Source of the DNA: a bacterium
Lineage (GTDB): Bacteria; SZUA-79; Acidulodesulfobacterales; Acidulodesulfobacteraceae
Reading direction: 5' to 3'
Assembly: GCA_021813595.1 (NCBI GenBank)
Contig: JAKAKF010000286.1
Span: 1 to 16,262, forward strand
DNA length: 16,262 nucleotides
Position numbers and translations under genes: made by a program. Below, in pieces: positions 1-6,835 of this stretch (position 1 is its first letter; every line of letters starts with the position of its first letter). The notes below the pieces were generated by a model. That model searched no databases. It worked only from the letters and a program-made list of their open reading frames with translations, and was not told the DNA's origin.

Positions 1-6
1 CGGTAA

Positions 7-753
7 TTAAAAAGAATGTATTATTAGGCCGATAGACGCTAAAGATAAAATTATTAATACCGAATAATAAAAAGTTTTTTGATTTATTTTAAAATGCATC
101 TTGTTTCCTAAAAACAGACCTATTAATAAAGACGGTATAAGTAAGCCGGAAAATCTTAAAACTTTCACAGTTATTAGCCCGAACGATATATAAATAGCAG
201 CCCTAACGATACTGTCGGTAATGGCGACTATCTGGAACGTAGCCCGAAACGTACGTTTGTCATGGTGTTTCATCTGCAGGTAAGCTACGATAGGCGGACC
301 GCCTCCGCCGTATAAACTGCCTATAAAACCTCCCAGAAAACCTAACGGAACTCCTACCGTGTTTTTAACGTAAGGCAGTTTATCCTGCTTTACTTTGAGA
401 GCATATATTATATACATCAAAATAAAAATACCCAGAAAAATTGTAAGTTTTTGCGGATCTGCATATTTTAATATATAAGCTCCCAGCAAAAGCCCTAAAA
501 CAGTCGAGGGCAGTAAGTATGAAAGGTCGTTCCACTTTACTTCTTTAAAATCATATGCTCCAAGTATTATGCTTCCTATAAAATCAAGTATAAATACTGC
601 GGGAACAGTAATTTTTATAGGGAGCAGGATTGTTAAAAAGGAAACCGATATTAAACCGGAACCAAAACCTATGGTTGCCCTAACGAAGAATGCGAATAGA
701 ACGATTAATATTCCTGCAATTACGTCAAATATCGGTATTGATATAAAGTTCAT
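7..753 (-). CDS. TauE/SafE-family membrane permease
   Basis: This 248-residue protein consists almost entirely of hydrophobic segments. Near the N-terminus it has a glycine-rich stretch (FVRATIGFGSGLISV, about residues 23-37), and in the middle a second one (GGFIGSLYGGGGPP, about 140-153). These paired glycine-rich repeats, in an inner-membrane protein of about 250 residues, are typical of the TauE/SafE (DUF81) family, whose members export sulfite, sulfoacetate or related organosulfur anions. The ORF is complete and its stop is 7 bases from the window edge. The start lies 5 bases downstream of the stop of the decayed tetR-like gene, so the two were probably one operon. With a DsrE-family gene next door, a sulfur-anion substrate is a reasonable inference; the exact substrate cannot be read from the sequence. 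Confidence 0.88.
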   Translation of the reverse strand: MNFISIPIFDVIAGILIVLFAFFVRATIGFGSGLISVSFLTILLPIKITVPAVFILDFIGSIILGAYDFKEVKWNDLSYLLPSTVLGLLLGAYILKYADPQKLTIFLGIFILMYIIYALKVKQDKLPYVKNTVGVPLGFLGGFIGSLYGGGGPPIVAYLQMKHHDKRTFRATFQIVAITDSIVRAAIYISFGLITVKVLRFSGLLIPSLLIGLFLGNKMHFKINQKTFYYSVLIILSLASIGLIIHSF

Positions 754-758
754 TCAGA

Positions 759-1161
759 TTAATTCAATTTGTTTAAATTTTTCAAATAATTCTTAAGATT
801 CAGAAAACATTCCTCTAATAATTTTTCGCTCTGCGATGATTTAGAAAGCATTATGCATCCTTCGAATGAACCGATAATGAAATTTGCCGCACTTCTAATA
901 TTTATATTTTTATTGACTATTTTTTTAATATCGCTTTTTTAAAGCCTTTTTGATAAAATTCCGCCCCAGTTTTTGCATAAGCCGGTTTAATAGCTTCATT
1001 TATACGGCGACGGCAATATCTTGTTTTTATTTAAATTGATAATAAATACATCCTTTTGTAGCGTTAATTCTATCCATTATATCCTTAATCTCCATGCCTT
1101 CATTGCCACTTTCTAAAAGAAGGGCGCATGCGGCGTCTATGATTTCTTCTCTTTTAAGCAA
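759..1161 (-). pseudogene. TetR/AcrR-family regulator, broken by a stop and two frameshifts
   Basis: Reading the minus strand from a TTG at 1161 (GAGG ribosome site at 1168-1171) gives a classic TetR N-terminal HTH: REEIIDAACALLLESG, then EIKDIMDRINATKGCIYYQF. An in-frame TAA at 1027-1029 follows, where an Asn codon is expected (YYQFK-N-K). The reading then continues as KQDIAVAV, shifts frame to NEAIKPAYAKTGAEFYQKGF, and shifts again at a poly-A run near 920-926 to SAANFIIGSFEGCIMLSKSS. It ends at the TAA at 759-761. The pieces together give a normal TetR length of about 130-190 residues with the expected ligand-domain motif. Three separate lesions make sequencing error an unlikely sole cause. 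It probably once regulated the adjacent tauE-like gene and the dsrE-like gene, whose promoter carries a TetR-style dyad. Confidence 0.85.
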
Positions 1162-1181
1162 TTTAATTTCCTCAAAAATGA

Positions 1182-1247
1182 CTAATCCGCATTAATTTAA
1201 AGTTATAAAATTATACAATATAACTTTTATAATTATATGCGGATTAG
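1182..1247. promoter_or_regulatory. Nested inverted repeat between dsrE-like and tetR genes
   Basis: CTAATCCGCAT (1182-1192) is perfectly complementary to ATGCGGATTAG (1237-1247). Inside lies a second perfect pair, AAAGTTATA (1199-1207) with TATAACTTT (1219-1227). The dyads are nearly concentric and sit just upstream of the GAGG and TTG start of the tetR pseudogene, and downstream of the dsrE stop. Possible roles are an operator for the tetR-tauE transcript, or a terminator/attenuator for leftward transcription, since a short T run follows the 3' arm. Which of these it is cannot be decided from the sequence. Confidence 0.6.
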
Positions 1248-1268
1248 GCATTAAAATAAACTAAAAAG

Positions 1269-1619
1269 TTAAAAAGTTAACGGCTGGTATCCGTCGGACA
1301 TAAATCCTGCTATTGCCTGTCCGACGTGGACAAGTTCCATTTTTTTACCGGTTAAAATAGGTGCAACGCCATATCCTTCAGCTATTGCAACACACGCTTG
1401 GGGAATGATATTATTGGCGAGAACCTGTTCATACGCTTCCAATATTTCTTTGTCGTCGGTTTTTGCAATAAAATCTTCTCCGGGACCGAAAAAAACAAGT
1501 TTTACATCTTCGAATGCTCCGCCGTTTTTTGTTCTCCATGCAAAGTTAAGTCCGATTTTGACTTTTACAGGATTATCGCTACCGGACATGATAATTACTA
1601 AAGCTTTTGCCTTTGACAT
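1269..1619 (-). CDS. DsrE/DsrF-like family protein
   Basis: A soluble protein of 116 residues beginning MSKAKALVIIMSGSDNPVKV, with a Rossmann-like alternation of short beta strands and helices and a DVKLVFFGPGED segment at about 39-50. Both features are usual in the DsrE/DsrF/YchN family. Family members bind or transfer sulfur, or serve as small sulfur-trafficking partners. The only cysteine is in the segment QACVAIAEGYG (about residue 76), a common position for a persulfide-carrying Cys in this family. The start has a strong AGGAGG site at 1628-1633. Its neighbours, a TauE-like permease and a TetR-type regulator gene, form a sulfur-responsive cluster often seen in sulfur oxidisers and reducers. 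The biochemical partner is unknown. Confidence 0.85.
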   Translation of the reverse strand: MSKAKALVIIMSGSDNPVKVKIGLNFAWRTKNGGAFEDVKLVFFGPGEDFIAKTDDKEILEAYEQVLANNIIPQACVAIAEGYGVAPILTGKKMELVHVGQAIAGFMSDGYQPLTF

Positions 1620-1666
1620 AATAAAGCCTCCTTTAAATAATAAAGTTTTATATTAAGGCCGGAAAC

Positions 1667-1711
1667 ATACCGACCAGTCTGTATTTTATATCGGTAATTT
1701 TTAAAAGTCAA
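1667..1711 (-). promoter_or_regulatory. Promoter of the dsrE-like gene with TetR-type operator
   Basis: On the minus strand TTGACT (1711-1706) and TAAAAT (1688-1683) are separated by exactly 17 bases, a near-consensus sigma70 promoter. An 18-base imperfect dyad, ATACCGACCAGTCTGTAT (1667-1684), overlaps the -10 and the likely start of transcription; 7 of its 9 base pairs are symmetric. Dyads of the ACCGAC-GTCGGT kind are typical TetR-family operators, and the decayed TetR-type gene lies just downstream. Binding here would block RNA polymerase. Confidence 0.7.
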
Positions 1712-1802
1712 ATCTTAACTCATTTCTTTAGCCCTAAATTATTTTTGTCAAATTTATTTAGATTTATCATCGGGAAACGCTTGATATTACTACGGTTTTA
1801 AA

Positions 1803-1852
1803 TGGTGCGTCCAGCAGGATTCGAACCTGCGACCCACAGCTTAGAAGGCTGT
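1803..1852 (-). repeat. attL-like site: 3' fragment of tRNA-Arg(TCT)
   Basis: The minus strand shows, in order, an anticodon arm (ACAGC CTTCTAA GCTGT, anticodon TCT at 1845-1843), a variable stretch, a perfect T arm (GCAGG TTCGAAT CCTGC), the 3' acceptor strand TGGACGC, a discriminator A, and CCA at 1805-1803. The D arm and 5' acceptor strand are missing: sequence from 1853 onward does not fold as tRNA. This is therefore not a working tRNA gene but the displaced 3' end left when a tyrosine integrase inserts into a tRNA gene. The intact tRNA, restored by the element's own copy of the 3' end, is predicted at the other end of the element, beyond the window. Confidence 0.85.
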
Positions 1853-1926
1853 TTACTGAGTGCCATAAAATATCCTTTTAAATCAATACTTTTAAGGCTT
1901 TGCGGTTTTTCCTCTAAAGATTTATC

Positions 1927-1960
1927 TTGCCTTTTTAGTCCGTAAAATGCTATATTTTAC
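1927..1960 (+). promoter_or_regulatory. Possible integrase promoter with overlapping dyad
   Basis: TTGCCT (1927-1932) and TATATT (1951-1956) are spaced by 18 bases upstream of the integrase. A perfect 7-bp dyad, GTAAAAT-GCTAT-ATTTTAC (1942-1960), covers the -10. It could be a regulator site or an integrase arm site. The call rests on motif matches only. Confidence 0.4.
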
Positions 1961-2016
1961 CGTATCGTATTTTTATTTTGGACACAAAAACGACCACATT
2001 ACTTTACGGCTAAAAT

Positions 2017-3060
2017 ATGGCAAATATCTATAAAAGAGGCGATATTTATTGGTATCAAATCCGTTTTGACGGACTCAGATATCGCGGTTCTACCAAAACC
2101 GACAATAAAAAACTCGCACAACAAATCGCAAATACAATCGAAGCCGATTTGGTCCGGAAAAAATTCAGCATGCCGGTTAAAAATAATTATATATTTTTGA
2201 CGGCGTGGGAGCAATACAAAAAAAGTCTTACAAATATCAATAGGACGATTAAAAATAAAGAGTTTGCCGCTAATCATTTTTTACCTGTTTTTAAAGACAA
2301 GAACATCTCGGAAATTACACAATCCGATATTAAAGAATATCAATTAAAAAGAAGATTGGAAGTCTTATCTTTGCCAAAAAATCAACAAAAAAAGGAAAGC
2401 GAAATAAACTTCCGTTGGATTAATCTTGAAATTTCAACCTTACATCATTTTTTTAACTTCTGCATTGAAAAGGGACTCATCGAAAAGAATCCGGCAAGCG
2501 GCGTTAAAAAACTAAATGAATTATCCCGTCTTAAAACCCTTTCCGATTCCGACATCGAGAAGCTCATCGCCGGCGCAACGAATAAATTAACCAGAGACTT
2601 AATAACCTTTTTAATTTATACCGGCTGTCGGAAAGGCGAGGCTCTTAACCTTAAATGGGACGACGTGGATATGCAGAACGACGTCATAGCAATTAAGGGG
2701 ACGAAAACGAAATACGACAGATATATTCCTATCAGCAAGCCCCTAAAAATGCTTTTGAGCGGCATTAATAAAATTCAGGACTGTTTATACGTATTTAACA
2801 AAAACGGGGCTAAATTAGGCGATTTTAAGAAGTCTTTCCATACCGCCTGTAAAAATGCAGGATTTAAGGATATGCACATTCACGATTTAAGGCACGTCTT
2901 CGCGAGTAAAATGGTAATGGACGGGACATCGCTTTATATTACAGGGGAGCTTCTGGGACACAGGACGACGCAGATGACGAAAAGGTATTCGCATTTAGTT
3001 CCAAGCACTTTACGCAAGGCCGTTGACGACGTGTGGAATAAGAGTAGTAAAAAAGATTAA
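2017..3060 (+). CDS. int: Tyrosine recombinase/integrase
   Basis: A full-length (347-residue) phage-type tyrosine integrase. The N-terminus (KRGDIYWYQIRFDG) matches the small arm-binding domain of tRNA-targeting integrases. A SAM-like core-binding domain covers about 60-170. The catalytic domain shows TGCRKGEAL with Arg205, a beta-hairpin lysine (probably Lys230 in TKTKYDR), HDLRH with His289 and Arg292, LLGH with His315, and the nucleophile Tyr324 in KRYSHL. All catalytic residues are present, so it should be active. It integrates and, with an excisionase, excises the element by strand exchange at the tRNA-Arg end that lies 165 bases upstream. There is no strong Shine-Dalgarno site before the ATG, which suggests weak or leaderless translation. 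The probable excision partner is the HTH protein at 6909. Confidence 0.95.
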   Translation: MANIYKRGDIYWYQIRFDGLRYRGSTKTDNKKLAQQIANTIEADLVRKKFSMPVKNNYIFLTAWEQYKKSLTNINRTIKNKEFAANHFLPVFKDKNISEITQSDIKEYQLKRRLEVLSLPKNQQKKESEINFRWINLEISTLHHFFNFCIEKGLIEKNPASGVKKLNELSRLKTLSDSDIEKLIAGATNKLTRDLITFLIYTGCRKGEALNLKWDDVDMQNDVIAIKGTKTKYDRYIPISKPLKMLLSGINKIQDCLYVFNKNGAKLGDFKKSFHTACKNAGFKDMHIHDLRHVFASKMVMDGTSLYITGELLGHRTTQMTKRYSHLVPSTLRKAVDDVWNKSSKKD

Positions 3061-3113
3061 TGGTTTTATAACTAAATAAAAAGTCAAAGGCCTTAAAACG
3101 CAAATATGAACGG

Positions 3114-3129
3114 ATTTTTTATAAAAAAT
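3114..3129. repeat. AT-only perfect palindrome between convergent genes
   Basis: ATTTTTTATAAAAAAT is a perfect 16-bp palindrome between the integrase stop and the toxin stop, which converge here. It may help end transcription from both sides, but it has no GC stem, so this is tentative. Confidence 0.3.
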
Positions 3130-3131
3130 GA

Positions 3132-3473
3132 TTATAAGGATAGTAATTCTTTTAGCGTTTTATCTAACAAATCTAAATCGCCGGATGACAATGCCCCTAA
3201 TTTTTTCAAAATCAGGGATTTATCTATCGAAGATATAGCGGACTTAATAACCGAAGGCTTTAGGAGTCCGGCGGAAACGTAATCCCCGATAAGACACTCT
3301 CCGATTCTAAGAGGATTTTGGGTATTGCTTGTAACTGCCATTATAATTATATCTAAATAACAGCTATTGTAAACATCGGAACTTATTACGACCGCGGGTC
3401 TTTTTTTAGAAAATGTTTGATCGCTAAAAGGAAAGGGAACGAGAATTATATCGCCCTTTTTATAAGGCGTCAT
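3132..3473 (-). CDS. PemK/MazF-family toxin (mRNA interferase)
   Basis: The protein has the PemK/MazF hallmark N-terminus (KKGDIILVPFPFSDQTFSKK, followed by RPAVVIS) and the family length, 113 residues from the chosen start. Such toxins cleave mRNA in the cytoplasm and are neutralised by the partner encoded just upstream. The reading frame is open further upstream to 3509. The ATG at 3473 is preferred because GAGG (3486-3483) lies 9 bases before it and it gives only a 14-base overlap with the antitoxin gene, typical of coupled toxin-antitoxin pairs; the ATG at 3482 has no spacing from that site. In a mobile element the pair probably stabilises inheritance. The target sequence is not predictable. 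Confidence 0.9.
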   Translation of the reverse strand: MTPYKKGDIILVPFPFSDQTFSKKRPAVVISSDVYNSCYLDIIIMAVTSNTQNPLRIGECLIGDYVSAGLLKPSVIKSAISSIDKSLILKKLGALSSGDLDLLDKTLKELLSL

Positions 3474-3651
3474 ATGCGGCATCCTCGGCGTTATCCCATA
3501 TCTTTTCAAAAATTCTTTCGGAAAGAACCTGCGAAGAATGAATCGTATGTTCTTCTTTAACTTCTAAAAATTTAATAAAATCCAATATTTCGGGAAGAAA
3601 TTCTTCCGGTAATCTATCAATTTCATTAATTATTAAATCTCTGCCCGACAT
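3460..3651 (-). CDS. Antitoxin of the PemK/MazF pair (DUF2281-like)
   Basis: This small acidic protein of 63 residues starts MSGRDLIINEIDRLPEEFLP and continues with EILDFIKFLEVKEE, a pattern of the DUF2281/VapB-like antitoxins in which an N-terminal helical segment mediates dimerisation or DNA contact. The tail (EKIWDNAEDAAYDAL) is the acidic, aromatic-rich type that binds into a MazF-like toxin. AGAGG precedes the ATG at a good distance. It overlaps the toxin start by 14 bases and shares its promoter at 3691-3719. A DNA-binding role in autoregulation is inferred from the dyad at the promoter, not seen directly. Confidence 0.82.
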   Translation of the reverse strand: MSGRDLIINEIDRLPEEFLPEILDFIKFLEVKEEHTIHSSQVLSERIFEKIWDNAEDAAYDAL

Positions 3652-3690
3652 CGTAAACCTCTGTTTAAAAATTTATAACTCTATAAAATA

Positions 3691-3719
3691 AATATAGCAC
3701 TATACGGAAAGATAATCAA
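3691..3719 (-). promoter_or_regulatory. Toxin-antitoxin promoter with dyad operator
   Basis: On the minus strand TTGATT (3719-3714) and TATATT (3696-3691) are spaced by 17 bases. The dyad TATAG-CA-CTATA (3693-3704) overlaps the -10 and is a plausible site for autorepression by the antitoxin or the antitoxin-toxin complex. Confidence 0.6.
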
Positions 3720-3753
3720 GTTTAGGAAAAAGCATTATTACTCTCTAAAGCAA

Positions 3754-4515
3754 TTAAGAAAGGCTTTGCGCCATAAAAGCGACTTCACCTATTACGCTAT
3801 CTATATTAATATTTTTAAGAGAGAAAAACGGTTCTTGATTTAATCGTTTAAGATTATTAATATTGATTAAATCAGATAAAGAAAAAGTTTTAAGCGGTAG
3901 TTTAGAATTTTCAGAGCCTAATTTAATCTTATCGTTTTTTCCGTCAATTTCGACAATTCTTCGAATAAAAATTCCGATATTTGCAAAATTAATAAGTATC
4001 AGTTGACCTTCAAATAATTCATTAATAGTTTGATTAAAGTTTTTTTTGAACTGAAAAAAAGTTAATTCTTCAGCGGTTTTTTTATTTAAAAAAAGAGGCG
4101 AAATACCGACGTAAGCACCGTTTTTAATTATAGGAAACATAGAATCGTCTGAAATTTGAATAATGAAAGAACAGAATAAATCGCGCGGCAAAGATAAGAA
4201 AGAATAATTATTTTCAGGATAATAAAAAAAGTTATTTTTGCCAGTGGTTCCGATTAATTTTTTCCGGGCGATTTTAATATCTAAATGATTATTAGTATCT
4301 TCTTTAAAAAAGGACGTAATATCGACATTAAAAAACTCTGCAAGTTTATATAAATTATGGATTGGAATTTTATCGATTCCAAGTTCATATTTAGTTAGAG
4401 AACCTTTATTTATTTGAAGTTTTGTAGAGACATCGAGAATAGTTAAATTACGGCTTTTCCGTAAAAACCTCAATTTTAGACCAATATTTTTATATATTTC
4501 TATTTCTTTATCCAT
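3754..4515 (-). CDS. cI-like repressor: XRE HTH plus S24/LexA-like domain
   Basis: Residues 8-70 form a Cro/cI-type HTH (IGLKLRFLRKSRNLTILDVS, then KLQINKGSLTKYELG). The C-terminal half has the S24 signature ISDDSMFPIIKNGAYVG with the nucleophile position Ser125, and ends in the usual VIGEVAFMAQSL strand. The second catalytic position, a Lys in the usual VKRL motif, reads IRRI here (Arg185), and no clear Ala-Gly cleavage site is visible in the linker. It may therefore dimerise through the S24-like fold without RecA-stimulated self-cleavage. It is divergent from the replication/transfer operon, the classic place for the element's master repressor, with AT-rich regulatory DNA between them. No good Shine-Dalgarno site precedes its ATG. 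Confidence 0.88.
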   Translation of the reverse strand: MDKEIEIYKNIGLKLRFLRKSRNLTILDVSTKLQINKGSLTKYELGIDKIPIHNLYKLAEFFNVDITSFFKEDTNNHLDIKIARKKLIGTTGKNNFFYYPENNYSFLSLPRDLFCSFIIQISDDSMFPIIKNGAYVGISPLFLNKKTAEELTFFQFKKNFNQTINELFEGQLILINFANIGIFIRRIVEIDGKNDKIKLGSENSKLPLKTFSLSDLININNLKRLNQEPFFSLKNINIDSVIGEVAFMAQSLS

Positions 4516-4655
4516 ATCAAAATTTTAACATTTTTATAAATACTTTTAAAGAATTTTTTTAATTATTATTAATATTTTAAATATATAACGTTTAAAAGAA
4601 TGTAATTATTAATAATAATCTTTAAAATTAAATATTTTATTTTAGTCTAAAAAAA

Positions 4656-4689
4656 ATACTTGACAAGTATAAATAAAATAATTTAAAAT
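4656..4689 (+). promoter_or_regulatory. Main operon promoter with a perfect 15-bp operator
   Basis: ATACTTGACAAGTAT (4656-4670) is a perfect dyad with 7-bp arms around a central A. It contains a consensus -35, TTGACA (4660-4665). TAAAAT (4684-4689) follows after 18 bases as the -10. A repressor bound to the dyad would cover the -35. The divergent cI-like protein at 3754-4515 is the obvious candidate. The remainder of the 4516-4655 intergenic DNA is almost pure A/T, with a 12-bp inverted repeat (4562-4573 with 4608-4619). Confidence 0.75.
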
Positions 4690-4728
4690 AATTTAAAGTT
4701 AGCTAAATAAACTTAATGGTATAAACAA

Positions 4729-6009
4729 ATGCAATTTAAAGCTAATACTAATACTATCCAACTGCAACAACCTGCTCCTGCTAATATATTGGCGGAGCAG
4801 GCATTATTAGCGGCAATTATAATTGATAATGCAAACATGAAACAAGCCGCAATGCTTACGCCTTCCGATTTTTACGATTCACAGAACCAAGAAATTTTTG
4901 CGATAATCAAAGAATATTATAACTCCAAAAAAACAATAGACCTTACGAGCTTTGTTGGAACCGAGTATGAAGATTATATGCTTGAACTAATGGATCTTCC
5001 GGCGGGATTAATTAATCTAAATAAATATATTCAAGACATAAAAGACAATTCAAATAAACGCCAAAGGATATCACTAATTAACGATTTTAGGGAGAATAAA
5101 ATCGATTACGAAAACTTCATTAGTTCGTTGCAAAGACTATATATAACAAAAAAAGAAGTAATTAAAACCAGCGAATTAACCCAAAACATCCAACCAATAA
5201 ACGAAAAAAACATATTCGGCATAAAAGTCCAGTACGGAGCTATCTTTACGCTTGCTGGCGCCACGTCGGCCGGAAAAACCGAATTTGCGATTGAGATTGC
5301 AGATGTGCACGCTCACATAGATAATTGTGTATCAATATATTGCGTATTTGAAGGCGGAATTAATGAGTTCGGAATCAGACTGAAAAAGAAAAATATAAAT
5401 AACGAAAATCTATATATGCTTCATAATCCAAGCATAGAAGACATTCAAGCCGCAATTAACCAATTTATTGATAAAAAAATATTAGTAATAATCGACTATC
5501 TTCAAATGTTTGCGCGTCGATTACAGGCTAATGATACCAGACCTTCAGACTTTCTTAAAAAATATACAAGCTATATATACGCAAAACTCGACGAAATAAG
5601 GTCTAAACAAGATGTTTGTTTTTGTTTTTTGTCTGCATTGAATAATCAGGGAATAGGAGAATTAAGACAGTTAAAGAGTTTCGATGATATAACCTTCCTA
5701 AAATCGATGAAAGAAGACGGAAATATTCAATATGACAGCGATTACATATATGCTATGCTTTTCGCTGACGAAGGCGAAAAAAACGAAAATAAATGGTCCT
5801 TAGGGAGGAAAAAATTAGGCGCAAATATGCGGAAATATATATTATTGCACCCAGCTAAAATGTCAAGAATAGGCGAAGATACGCAAGATGTTCTATATGT
5901 TTATGATAACGACAGTGGACGATATGATAGGCTTGCACTCTTAGACACTGACTTAAATAATGAAAAAAATGAATTCAGGAGGAAATATGCGACATCATAT
6001 TTCGAGTAA
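4729..6009 (+). CDS. DnaB-type replicative helicase
   Basis: Residues 17-80 match the DnaB N-terminal domain (NILAEQALLAAIIIDNANM, then SDFYDSQNQEIF). The RecA-fold ATPase domain has a Walker A GATSAGKT (177-184, Lys183) and a Walker B LVIIDYLQM (252-260, Asp256). At 426 residues it is slightly shorter than chromosomal DnaB (about 450-470), and the N-terminal domain and linker look reduced. The protein should form a hexamer that unwinds DNA at a replication fork. As first gene of the operon and overlapping the initiator gene by 23 bases, it most likely serves the element's own replication, as plasmid- or phage-borne DnaB homologues do. The ATG lacks a clear Shine-Dalgarno site. Confidence 0.9.
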   Translation: MQFKANTNTIQLQQPAPANILAEQALLAAIIIDNANMKQAAMLTPSDFYDSQNQEIFAIIKEYYNSKKTIDLTSFVGTEYEDYMLELMDLPAGLINLNKYIQDIKDNSNKRQRISLINDFRENKIDYENFISSLQRLYITKKEVIKTSELTQNIQPINEKNIFGIKVQYGAIFTLAGATSAGKTEFAIEIADVHAHIDNCVSIYCVFEGGINEFGIRLKKKNINNENLYMLHNPSIEDIQAAINQFIDKKILVIIDYLQMFARRLQANDTRPSDFLKKYTSYIYAKLDEIRSKQDVCFCFLSALNNQGIGELRQLKSFDDITFLKSMKEDGNIQYDSDYIYAMLFADEGEKNENKWSLGRKKLGANMRKYILLHPAKMSRIGEDTQDVLYVYDNDSGRYDRLALLDTDLNNEKNEFRRKYATSYFE

Positions 6010-6835
6010 CGTAATTAAATTCGATCCCAACATATTGCACAATTTACCGTTTTTGCCGTCGAAAATAAGACAAAAAACTTTTAAAATTACGAGGACTTTT
6101 GGAACCCAAAAATTGACTTTAACGGCTTTTGAAACTTTAAATCACTTAGATCTATTAACGCTTTTTCAGCTTGTGAAAGATTATATAGTTAATAAATCTA
6201 ATTATGCCGAAGCGGGACAATTCGAAAATTTTGAGGTACTAAGAGCAAAAATAAACCTCGAGAAATTAGTAAAACAAAGAGGAATCTTAAATAAAAAAAT
6301 AAATAGAAAAACAATATGGGACTCTATCGATAGATTCCAAAATGTCAAAGTAGAACTATCCTACACAGATTCGGCAAAAGTAGTGAGAACGAAATATATA
6401 TTTCAAAGCGAAACAGACAACGCAAATGAACTATATAATTGCGAAATTTTTATAAATAAAAAATTTTTCGATTTTTGCGCTGAAAGCGGAATATTAATCG
6501 AGATAGAAAGACTATTTAGGTATAGTTCAGCATATACTTTATTGCTTGATGTATTTATTCAGTCAACAAAATGGCAAAAATATAGCGAAGAACTACTATT
6601 CGAGCGCATAGGACTAAATGACTCAAATCTCGCAAAGAAAGAAAAAAGAAGAATTTTAAAAAAAGCATTTTTTGAATTTAATGAGTTTAATAAATTTAAT
6701 TTCACTTTTGGAAATGAAGAATGGAAAAAGGAAATTTCAACACACGTTCGGGAAATTTCAACACACGTTCGGGAAATTTCAACACACCAAGCCGCCCGCA
6801 ACACCTACGGGGATAAGGCTTTAAAATCTATATAA
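5987..6835 (+). CDS. Plasmid-type replication initiator (Rep), winged-helix
   Basis: The protein has 282 residues from the ATG at 5987, chosen because AGGAGG at 5977-5982 is just upstream; the frame is open to an earlier ATG at 5960. Hydrophobic helical segments such as RLFRYSSAYTLLLDVFIQST and YSEELLFERIGL resemble the second winged-helix domain of TrfA/RepA-like initiators, followed by a basic KKEKRRILKKAF helix. The assignment comes from pattern and context, not a catalytic motif. The last 30 residues contain the repeat EISTHVR, EISTHVR, EISTH encoded by a 21-bp DNA repeat that looks like iterons. It follows the DnaB-type helicase gene. An alternative is another DNA-binding replication accessory protein. 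Confidence 0.65.
   Translation: MRHHISSNVIKFDPNILHNLPFLPSKIRQKTFKITRTFGTQKLTLTAFETLNHLDLLTLFQLVKDYIVNKSNYAEAGQFENFEVLRAKINLEKLVKQRGILNKKINRKTIWDSIDRFQNVKVELSYTDSAKVVRTKYIFQSETDNANELYNCEIFINKKFFDFCAESGILIEIERLFRYSSAYTLLLDVFIQSTKWQKYSEELLFERIGLNDSNLAKKEKRRILKKAFFEFNEFNKFNFTFGNEEWKKEISTHVREISTHVREISTHQAARNTYGDKALKSI
6731..6787 (+). repeat. 21-bp tandem repeats (candidate iterons) inside rep
   Basis: GAAATTTCAACACACGTTCGG occurs as two perfect tandem copies at 6731-6751 and 6752-6772 and a 15-base partial copy at 6773-6787. Each begins with the palindrome GAAATTTC. The unit length of 21 and the position next to an AT-rich tract match initiator-binding iterons of plasmid origins. Because the unit is 7 codons, the repeats also read as the peptide EISTHVR. 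Confidence 0.75.

Noticed and set aside
759..1161. Programmed frameshifting in the tetR-like gene
   Set aside because: There is also an in-frame stop codon in the HTH region, and no slippery site with a stimulatory structure explains all three lesions.
1803..1880. Functional tRNA-Arg gene
   Set aside because: The D arm and the 5' acceptor strand are absent; bases beyond 1852 do not pair with the 3' acceptor strand.
3474..3509. Longer N-terminus for the PemK-like toxin
   Set aside because: The 12 extra residues lie inside the antitoxin gene, precede the conserved KKGDI start of the family, and have no well-spaced ribosome site.
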